Of a stretch of DNA of 6,585 bases, positions 1-5,236 are shown piece after piece. The stretch lies in assembly GCA_002392325.1 (NCBI GenBank), contig DGGS01000066.1, positions 1-6,585 on the forward strand, in the 5' to 3' direction. How positions within the stretch are numbered: position 1 is the stretch's first letter; each line of letters starts with the position of its first letter. The translations under genes were made by a program, and so were the position numbers. A model generated the notes under the pieces. It was not told the origin of the DNA, did no database searches, and saw only the letters and a list, made by a program, of their open reading frames with translations. The stretch comes from Bacteroidales bacterium UBA3868 (GTDB taxonomy: Bacteria > Bacteroidota > Bacteroidia > Bacteroidales > WCHB1-69).

Positions 1-195
1 GACCTCAAATATTGCACCGACATCGCTCCCGATGCGTTGGACGAGTTCAGCAAATTTGAGAAACGCTTCTTCGCCACCCCGAAAAAACAGGGTGCCGAAA
101 CCGCCGAAGCCAACATTAACGCCGGTTTGGCCGCTGCCAACCAGATTGTGAACTTCTTCGTCAACGGTGACAAGAAATTCCAAGTGAACAAATAA
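1..195 (+). CDS. serA: 3-phosphoglycerate dehydrogenase, C-terminal 64 residues (5' end outside window)
   Basis: The gene is open from base 1 in frame 1 and ends at TAA (193-195), followed at once by an in-frame TAG. The visible 64 residues match what I remember of the C-terminus of the short (about 306-residue) Bacteroidales D-3-phosphoglycerate dehydrogenase: the DLKY start, the TPKKQGAETAEANINAG block (fragment residues 26-42), and the FQVNK end. This enzyme oxidises 3-phosphoglycerate to 3-phosphohydroxypyruvate with NAD, the first step of serine synthesis in the cytoplasm. The protein ends soon after the catalytic domain, so it has no C-terminal ACT or serine-binding domain and is probably not feedback-inhibited the E. 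coli way. Where D-2-hydroxyacid dehydrogenases usually have the catalytic His (TPH), this one has Lys (fragment residue 28). The assignment rests on remembered similarity over a short fragment; another D-2-hydroxyacid dehydrogenase is possible but less likely. Confidence 0.78.
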   Translation, partial: DLKYCTDIAPDALDEFSKFEKRFFATPKKQGAETAEANINAGLAAANQIVNFFVNGDKKFQVNK

Positions 196-222
196 TAGAA
201 AAATATTTTCCAACAAATCATG

Positions 223-258
223 TAGAGACGCTATGATTATAGCGTCTCTATGTTTTTT
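223..258 (+). terminator. Intrinsic terminator after serA
   Basis: A perfect 12-bp stem (223-234 with 239-250, arm TAGAGACGCTAT) closes a 4-base GATT loop and is followed by TG and then six T (253-258). It starts 27 bases after the serA stop codon. The other strand has no T-run after the stem, so it should stop rightward transcription only. The arm core GTAGAGACGC also resembles a palindrome I remember as highly repeated in some Bacteroidota and cyanobacterial genomes. Confidence 0.88.
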
Positions 259-270
259 GACCGACAAATC

Positions 271-282
271 CTACAGTTGTAG
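271..282. promoter_or_regulatory. 12-bp palindrome resembling a BlaI/MecI-type operator
   Basis: CTACAGTTGTAG has perfect 5-base arms around a GT centre. It fits the TACA-N2-TGTA pattern known for BlaI/MecI (CopY) family repressors. Its TTG (277-279) lies 18 bases before TAGTTTTC (298-305), a one-mismatch version of the Bacteroidota -7 box, so it could overlie the -33 element of a weak promoter. No BlaI or M56 sensor gene is in the window, so a regulatory role is inference from the pattern only. Confidence 0.3.
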
Positions 283-313
283 TGTTCTGAGAGACAATAG
301 TTTTCTCACAACA
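283..313. repeat. Imperfect inverted repeat (hairpin) upstream of the tRNA promoter
   Basis: TGTT (283-286) pairs with AACA (310-313). After a C/C mismatch, TGAGAGA (288-294) pairs with TTTTCTCA (302-308 in the pairing register), including one G-T pair, around a 7-base loop. No T-run follows, so it is not an obvious terminator. It lies between the serA terminator and the tRNA promoter and would only be transcribed if the weak upstream promoter is real. Confidence 0.3.
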
Positions 314-350
314 GTATTCTATTAGCGATACTATGTCCATAAAAATCTCT

Positions 351-381
351 TTTGTCGGATGATGTTTTTTTCTTATTTTTG
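351..381 (+). promoter_or_regulatory. Bacteroidota-type promoter of tRNA-Arg
   Basis: The -33 element TTTG (351-354) and -7 element TATTTTTG (374-381) both match the primary sigma factor consensus of Bacteroidota (TTTG, TAnnTTTG) and are separated by 19 bases, close to the preferred spacing. Transcription would start near 388-391, a few bases before the mature tRNA at 394. It is the only good promoter before the glycosyltransferase gene, so it probably drives both. Confidence 0.85.
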
Positions 382-393
382 CAAACTCTTTCC

Positions 394-467
394 GGCCCCG
401 TAGTTCAGCTGAATAGAACGTCAGATTCCGGTTCTGAAAGTCGTGGGTTTGAATCCCGCCGGGGTCA
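394..467 (+). tRNA. tRNA-Arg, anticodon CCG
   Basis: The 74-base cloverleaf folds completely by eye. The acceptor stem is 394-400 with 460-466 (one G-T pair) and the discriminator is A467. The D stem is GTTC 403-406 with GAAC 416-419. The anticodon stem is 421-425 with 433-437, its loop 426-432 carrying anticodon CCG (428-430), which reads CGG. The variable loop has 5 bases, and the T stem is 443-447 with 455-459 (one T-G pair). CCA is not encoded. A413 sits at position 20, the known arginine identity base, and G408 and C442 give the 15-48 Levitt pair. Two bases are odd: position 19 is A (412) and position 56 is T (449-450 region, T-loop TTTGAAT), a likely compensated change of the usual G19-C56 pair. 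Eight T (469-476) follow and may cause partial termination or be a processing tail. Confidence 0.95.
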
Positions 468-495
468 CTTTTTTTTCAATGACCAGTCACATCGC

Positions 496-1617
496 ATGAA
501 GATAGCTGTTAACACACGATTACTGCTAAAAGACAAACTGGAAGGTATTGGCTGGTTCACCTATGAGAGTTTGAAACGTATCGTTCTGAATCATCCGGAA
601 CATACGTTTTATTTTATTTTCGACCGCAAGCACGATCCGCAGTTTGTGTTTGCCGACAATGTGGTGCCGGTGGAGATTTTCCCGCCCGCGCGCCATCCCT
701 ACCTCTGGTACATCTATTTCGAGTTTTCCATCCCGCGTATCCTGCGCAAGATAAAACCGGACCTCTTCCTCTCCACGGACGGATGGCTTTCCCTGCGCGC
801 AGATGTGCCGCAAGTGGATGTCATTCACGACCTTAACTTTGAGCACAGCCAGGATTTCCTGAAGTCAAAATACCAGAACTTCTACACACGCTTCTTTCCT
901 CGCTATGCCCGAAAGGCGGTCCGCATTGCCACGGTTTCCGAGTTTTCCAAACAGGATATCCATCGTTTTTACCATATTCCGGAGGAGAAAATAGATGTGG
1001 TCTATAACGGAAGCAACGCCGTGTACAAACCCCTGAGCGAGGAAGAGCAAGCGTCTGTGCGTCAGCAATATGCTGATGGATGCCGCTATTTCCTGTTTGT
1101 CAGCGCTATCCACAAGCGCAAGAATCTGGCCAATATTTTGCGCGCTTTTGAGCGGTATAAGAAAGAGGCGGGCGACGATACCAGATTCTTGGTAGTGGGT
1201 GCGCGCGCCGGGAAACAGGACGATGTGGATGAGGTGCTCCGGAGCATGACCTTTGCCCAAGATGTGCGCTTTCTGGGCCGTCTGTCCGCCAAAGAACTGT
1301 CGCAAGTGATGGCATCGGCGCATGCCCTGGTCTATGCCACCCTCTTCGAGGGATTCGGCATTCCTATCGTGGAAGCTTTCAATGCGGAAACGGCCGTCAT
1401 CACCTCCAAGGTGACCTCCATGCCTGAGGTGGCTGGCGATGCCGCTTTGCTTGTGGATCCCTATTCGGTGGAGGAGATTGCCGCCGCCATGACAAAACTG
1501 GCCACCAACGAAACCTTGCGACAGGAACTGATCCAAAAAGGCCGCCAACAACGCACCAGATTCAGTTGGGACCTTACCGCCCAAAGACTCTGGGATTGCG
1601 TGATGCGGGCGATATAG
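496..1617 (+). CDS. Glycosyltransferase, GT4 / GT-B fold (family 1 group)
   Basis: This 373-residue protein probably moves a sugar from a nucleotide-sugar donor to a glycan or lipid-linked acceptor at the cytoplasmic side of the membrane. Donor and acceptor cannot be read from the sequence. It has the two Rossmann-like halves of GT-B enzymes. The N-terminal half opens with MKIAVNTRLL and a glycine loop (LEGIGWF, residues 15-21), then has VIHDLNF (109-115) and TVSEFSKQDI (146-155). The C-terminal half has the donor-side KRKN (207-210), FLVVGAR (231-237), FLGRLS (259-264) and the GT4 EX7E motif, E285 and E293 in EGFGIPIVE. There is no signal peptide or membrane helix. ATG 496 was chosen because the family N-terminus begins there; reading further upstream would translate the tRNA. 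There is no clear Shine-Dalgarno. It lies 28 bases behind tRNA-Arg and no other glycan gene is in view. The class is firm; the pathway is unknown. Confidence 0.93.
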   Translation: MKIAVNTRLLLKDKLEGIGWFTYESLKRIVLNHPEHTFYFIFDRKHDPQFVFADNVVPVEIFPPARHPYLWYIYFEFSIPRILRKIKPDLFLSTDGWLSLRADVPQVDVIHDLNFEHSQDFLKSKYQNFYTRFFPRYARKAVRIATVSEFSKQDIHRFYHIPEEKIDVVYNGSNAVYKPLSEEEQASVRQQYADGCRYFLFVSAIHKRKNLANILRAFERYKKEAGDDTRFLVVGARAGKQDDVDEVLRSMTFAQDVRFLGRLSAKELSQVMASAHALVYATLFEGFGIPIVEAFNAETAVITSKVTSMPEVAGDAALLVDPYSVEEIAAAMTKLATNETLRQELIQKGRQQRTRFSWDLTAQRLWDCVMRAI

Positions 1618-1670
1618 TTTGCTGTGGATTCCGCCCATTTTCCCCAAGAACTCTTTCGATGCGCGCACCA

Positions 1671-1699
1671 TTCCGCCGTGAACATAGTGAACGGCGGAA
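1671..1699. repeat. GC-rich hairpin after the glycosyltransferase gene
   Basis: A perfect 9-bp stem, TTCCGCCGT (1671-1679) with ACGGCGGAA (1691-1699), encloses an 11-base loop. It starts 53 bases after the stop codon. No T-run follows on either strand, so it is not a textbook intrinsic terminator, but it could stop transcription or protect the 3' end of the message. Inside it GTGAAC occurs twice, 9 bases apart (1678 and 1687); read on the minus strand these are GTTCAC words like those before polA. Confidence 0.6.
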
Positions 1700-1744
1700 A
1701 CTCAATCAACAACACTCAAATCAGGTCAACATCTATATTATTGC

Positions 1745-1780
1745 TTTGAATGAACGATTCGGAAAATTATCGTACCTTTG
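1745..1780 (+). promoter_or_regulatory. Bacteroidota-type promoter of the yggS-polA operon
   Basis: TACCTTTG (1773-1780) is a full match to the -7 consensus TAnnTTTG, in the right place for a start near 1787 and a leader of about 9 bases. The best upstream TTTG (1745-1748) is 24 bases away, longer than the usual 19-21, so the -33 element is poor or absent. Only the -7 box is firm. Confidence 0.72.
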
Positions 1781-1795
1781 CACAAAATTAGGATT

Positions 1796-2485
1796 ATGAA
1801 TCTTGAAAAATATCACCAGATAAAAAATAGTCTGCCCGCCCATGTCCAACTGATTGCGGTCTCTAAATTCAAACCCGTAGAGGACATACAAACGCTGTAT
1901 GATGCCGGACAACGGGCGTTTGGCGAGAACAAGGCGCAAGAGATGAAGGCCAAGCACGAAGTGCTTCCCAAGGACATCCAATGGCATTTCATTGGACACT
2001 TGCAGACCAACAAAATCAAATACATTGCCCCGTATGTTACGATGATCCACAGCATCCACAGCGAAGCGCTACTGCAAGAGGTAAACAAGTATGCGGTTAA
2101 GAATGAGCGTGTTATCCCTTGCCTGCTGGAATTTCACATTGCCGAAGAAGAGACCAAATCCGGTTTTACCTTGGAAGAATGCGAGCGGATGCTGAATGGG
2201 GAGATATTTCAAACATTAAAAAATGTGAAAATCTGCGGTGTGATGGGCATGGGTACCTTCACGGAAGATATGAACCTGGTGCGTCGCGAGTTCCAGCATC
2301 TCCATCAGATTTTTAACACATTGAAAGATAAATATTTCCAGGATAATCCCGATTTTAAGGAAATCTCCATGGGTATGACCGACGACTATCCCATCGCGAT
2401 AGAGGAGGGCAGCACCATGATCCGCATTGGCAGCGCGATTTTCGGCCCCCGTGATTATTCACAAATGCTCACCCCTGAAATTTAG
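1796..2485 (+). CDS. yggS: YggS/PLPBP family pyridoxal 5'-phosphate homeostasis protein
   Basis: This 229-residue single-domain protein has the alanine-racemase-like TIM-barrel fold of the YggS/PROSC/PLPBP family. Members bind PLP without known enzyme activity and keep free B6 vitamers and amino-acid pools in balance in the cytoplasm. The family signs appear in order: AVSKFKP (21-27) with PLP lysine K24, FGENKAQEM (42-50), WHFIGHLQTNK (63-73), the GVMGMG strand (148-153), SMGMTDDY (191-198), and the phosphate-binding end EEGSTMIRIGSAIFG (203-217). Length is normal for the family. ATG 1796 is preferred because it gives the usual N-terminus and lies just behind the -7 box, with AGGA (1790-1793) too close to be a standard Shine-Dalgarno. 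A TTG at 1778 lies inside the promoter and is rejected as a start. polA follows after 52 bases on the same strand, probably in the same transcript. Confidence 0.95.
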   Translation: MNLEKYHQIKNSLPAHVQLIAVSKFKPVEDIQTLYDAGQRAFGENKAQEMKAKHEVLPKDIQWHFIGHLQTNKIKYIAPYVTMIHSIHSEALLQEVNKYAVKNERVIPCLLEFHIAEEETKSGFTLEECERMLNGEIFQTLKNVKICGVMGMGTFTEDMNLVRREFQHLHQIFNTLKDKYFQDNPDFKEISMGMTDDYPIAIEEGSTMIRIGSAIFGPRDYSQMLTPEI

Positions 2486-2495
2486 CCACGAATTA

Positions 2496-2533
2496 TTAAA
2501 CCGTTAACCCTTTTCACCGTTCACCCTTCACCC
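2496..2533 (+). repeat. Degenerate heptamer tract TTCACCS in the yggS-polA gap
   Basis: Three adjoining 7-bp units, TTCACCG (2513-2519), TTCACCC (2520-2526) and TTCACCC (2527-2533), end 4 bases before the polA ATG. Two weaker copies precede them (TTAAACCG 2496-2503 and TTAACCC 2504-2510, then two extra T). The tract fills the ribosome-binding region of polA and leaves no purine-rich Shine-Dalgarno. No promoter box is seen in this gap. Confidence 0.7.
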
Positions 2534-2537
2534 CTCT

Positions 2538-5234
2538 ATGAAACCCAAACTTTTCCTGATTGACGCTATGGGCCTGATTTTCAGGGCCTATTATGCGATG
2601 ATAAAGAGCCCGCGTTTTACCTCCAAAGGGCTAAACACCTCCGCCATTTTGGGCTTCACCAATATGTTCTATGAGATCATCAAGAACGAGAAGCCCACGC
2701 ATATTGCCGTGGCGTTTGACACAGGTGCGCCCACGTTCCGCCATGCGGACTTTGAGGACTACAAGGCCAATCGTGAAGCCACGCCAGACGATATCATCAA
2801 TTCCGTGCCTTATATCCAACGCATTCTGGAGGCGTTTCGGGTTTCCATGGTGGCGATGGATGGTTACGAAGCGGACGATATTGTAGGCACACTGGCCAAA
2901 CATGCTGAAATTGAGGGGTTTGATGTGTATATGATGACCTCGGACAAGGACTATGGACAATTGGTGACACCCAACATCAAGATGTACCGTCCGGGCAAGT
3001 TTGGGCAACCGGCGGAGATTCTCGGTCCGGAGGAGATTTGTGCGAAGTACAAAATTAAAAGACCGGAGCAATTGATTGACATTCTGGGTTTGCAGGGCGA
3101 CAGTTCCGATAATATACCCGGTGTTCCAGGCGTGGGTCCGGTCACGGCCCAAAAACTTCTTGCTAACTACGATTCCATTGAGAATATGTATGCCTGCGGC
3201 ATCAACCTTGACAAGGAGAAACAGCGCCAACACTTGCTGGAATACAAGGAACAGGCCTTTCTCTCCAAACAGTTGGCGACCATTATGCTGGATGTGCCCA
3301 TAGAGTATGATTTTGCCGACATGGAGTACAAAGGTCCGGATCCGGTGAAATTGAAAGCCATTTTCAACGAATTGGAATTCAAAGCGTTGTCGCAGCGCAT
3401 CTTCACAAATTTGTCGCTGAAACAGCAGCAGCCTGCACCGGAGATGGATTTGTTCAACCAGGGGGTGGAAGGGAGCGCCGGAGCACAAAACGAACCTGTG
3501 CCACAAACGGATATCTTGCTTCCCAACATTGTCCAAATAGAATCCTTAGACCAACTTCAAGTAGCCAATGGCCAGCAGCCAACAGCCAACGGCCAATGCT
3601 TCTTCGATTGGATTATGCAAGACGGGAAAATTGCCGGTTTTGCCTTTTCTTTGGATGACAAAACCTGCTATTACCATTTCGTGGAAAGCGAACACCGCCA
3701 TTACCAAAAACTTATTCAGTGGATTTTCACGGGAAAGCATACGGTGGTGACCTTTGAGAGCAAACCCACATATAAATATCTGAAAACCTTTAAGATAGAA
3801 CCGAAAGTCCATATTTTTGACCTTCAGATTGCGCACTACCTCATCCAGCCCGAAAACCAACACGGGTTGGAGCGGATTTGCAGTTCGTATCTCAACTATA
3901 CCATGAAGCAGGATCACCAAACGCTGCAGGATTTAGCGGTGGAACGGGTGAGTGCCTATGTGCAATTGCTCCCATATTTACAGAAAGAATTGACAGACAG
4001 TCAATTGCAAAAGTTGTTTGATACTGTTGAGATGCCGTTAGTGCCCGTACTCGCTGATATGGAGCGCGCAGGGGTGCGTATTGATGTGCCTACCTTGCAG
4101 AAAAATTCCGATACGATGAAAGCGGAATTGCAGGAGCTTGAGAATCAGATATTTGAATATGCGGGTACCTCATTCAACATTGGCTCTCCCAAGCAGTTGG
4201 GCGAGGTGTTGTTTGAGAAAATGCGCATCATTGAGAATGCCAAACTCACCAAAAGCAAGCAATACCAAACCGGAGAAGAGGTGTTGTTGAAGATGGCGCA
4301 CAAGCATCCCATCGTGCCGCTGATTCTGGAATGGCGCAAACTGACCAAACTGAAGTCCACCTATATTGATGCGTTGCCGCAACTGATCAATCCCAAAACC
4401 GGTCGCATACACACCACCTTTACGCAAACCATCACTTCTACAGGCCGGTTGAGTTCGGTGAATCCCAATTTGCAGAACATTCCGGTGCGCACGGAGCGCG
4501 GGCGTGATATCCGCAAGGCGTTCGTGGCCACCGATGACGAGCATGTGATTCTGGCAGCAGATTACTCGCAAATAGAGTTGCGCATTGTGGCGCATGTGTG
4601 TGGCGATGAGCGCATGATCGAGACATTTCGCCAGAATGAGGATATCCATGCGGCCATGGCAGCCCATATTTTCGGGGTGCCCGCGGATGAGGTGACCAAA
4701 GACATGCGCCGCTCAGCCAAAACGGTGAATTTCGGTATCTTGTACGGCATTTCCCCATTCGGACTCTCCGAACGCTTGCAGATACCATTGAAAGAGGCTC
4801 GATTGCTGATAGAGGACTATTTCCGCAATTTCCCGAAAATTTCCGATTATCTGAACAACACCTTGGAGTTTGCGCGTGAGCATTTGTATGTGGAAACGCT
4901 CTTGGGCCGCCGGCGCTATATCCGTGATATCAATGCGCAAAGCAGTGTGCTTCGCAGTGCCGCTGAACGCAACGCCATCAATGCGCCCATACAGGGTACT
5001 GCCGCCGACCTCATCAAAGTGGCCATGATCCGTATTCATCAGGAGATGAAACAACGGAACCTGCAGAGCAAGATGATTCTGCAGGTTCACGATGAATTGG
5101 TTTTCGATGCTCGTAAAGACGAGTTGGAAGTACTTAAACCTTTAGTGGTCAAACACATGAGTGGCGCCATGAAACTATCGGTCCCGTTGGATGTGGACAT
5201 CAACGAGGGAACCAGTTGGTTTGAGGCGCACTAA
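2538..5234 (+). CDS. polA: DNA polymerase I with active 5' nuclease and polymerase but degenerate 3'-5' exonuclease
   Basis: This 898-residue Pol I fills gaps and removes RNA primers in replication and excision repair. The 5'-3' nuclease (about 1-290) keeps its metal-binding acids: D9, D61, E111/D113/D114 (GYEADD), D136/D138 (SDKD), and the helix-hairpin-helix GDSSDNIPGVPGVG (187-200). A low-complexity linker (about 292-354) contains MDLF (303-306) and a stretch made by a DNA heptamer repeat (343-354). The exonuclease-like domain (about 355-497) lacks most catalytic acids: FDWI at 356-359 instead of FDTE, T411 at the second Asp, and no YxxxD near 467-476. The polymerase domain (498-898) is intact: motif A DYSQIELR with D675, motif B with R724, K728, F732 and Y736, motif C VHDE with D852 and E853. 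F732 matches E. coli F762. ATG 2538 gives the standard N-terminus, without Shine-Dalgarno. It is probably cotranscribed with yggS. Confidence 0.97.
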   Translation: MKPKLFLIDAMGLIFRAYYAMIKSPRFTSKGLNTSAILGFTNMFYEIIKNEKPTHIAVAFDTGAPTFRHADFEDYKANREATPDDIINSVPYIQRILEAFRVSMVAMDGYEADDIVGTLAKHAEIEGFDVYMMTSDKDYGQLVTPNIKMYRPGKFGQPAEILGPEEICAKYKIKRPEQLIDILGLQGDSSDNIPGVPGVGPVTAQKLLANYDSIENMYACGINLDKEKQRQHLLEYKEQAFLSKQLATIMLDVPIEYDFADMEYKGPDPVKLKAIFNELEFKALSQRIFTNLSLKQQQPAPEMDLFNQGVEGSAGAQNEPVPQTDILLPNIVQIESLDQLQVANGQQPTANGQCFFDWIMQDGKIAGFAFSLDDKTCYYHFVESEHRHYQKLIQWIFTGKHTVVTFESKPTYKYLKTFKIEPKVHIFDLQIAHYLIQPENQHGLERICSSYLNYTMKQDHQTLQDLAVERVSAYVQLLPYLQKELTDSQLQKLFDTVEMPLVPVLADMERAGVRIDVPTLQKNSDTMKAELQELENQIFEYAGTSFNIGSPKQLGEVLFEKMRIIENAKLTKSKQYQTGEEVLLKMAHKHPIVPLILEWRKLTKLKSTYIDALPQLINPKTGRIHTTFTQTITSTGRLSSVNPNLQNIPVRTERGRDIRKAFVATDDEHVILAADYSQIELRIVAHVCGDERMIETFRQNEDIHAAMAAHIFGVPADEVTKDMRRSAKTVNFGILYGISPFGLSERLQIPLKEARLLIEDYFRNFPKISDYLNNTLEFAREHLYVETLLGRRRYIRDINAQSSVLRSAAERNAINAPIQGTAADLIKVAMIRIHQEMKQRNLQSKMILQVHDELVFDARKDELEVLKPLVVKHMSGAMKLSVPLDVDINEGTSWFEAH
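3564..3598 (+). repeat. Five tandem 7-bp repeats (GCCAAYG-like) inside polA
   Basis: Five abutting heptamers, GCCAATG, GCCAGCA, GCCAACA, GCCAACG and GCCAATG, cover exactly 35 bases. They encode most of residues 343-354 (ANGQQPTANGQC) at the junction of linker and exonuclease-like domain. The first and last units are identical and the inner ones differ by one to three bases. The unit length is not a multiple of three. Confidence 0.88.
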
Positions 5235-5236
5235 AC

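Noticed and set aside
333..362. Nine-codon open frame upstream of the tRNA as a leader peptide
   Set aside because: It overlaps the tRNA promoter -33 box and has no regulated codons or attenuator.
440..467. tRNA-Arg 3' end as an integration (att) site with a genomic island to its right
   Set aside because: No second copy of the tRNA 3' end, no integrase and no change of gene character is visible in the window.
352..495. In-frame upstream extension of the glycosyltransferase by 48 residues
   Set aside because: It would translate the promoter region and the whole tRNA-Arg gene; the family N-terminus starts exactly at ATG 496.
865..1671. Long minus-strand open frame opposite the glycosyltransferase gene (268 residues)
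   Set aside because: It has no recognisable domain and is opposite a clear GT4 gene. It reads as an antisense shadow.
1618..1749. Open stretch of 43 codons after the glycosyltransferase TAG, as possible stop read-through or a lost C-terminus
   Set aside because: The protein is already full length for its family and the extension looks like random sequence overlapping the hairpin.
2631..3536. Long minus-strand open frame opposite the polA nuclease region (301 residues)
   Set aside because: It is a shadow of conserved polA codons, with no motif, promoter or family resemblance.
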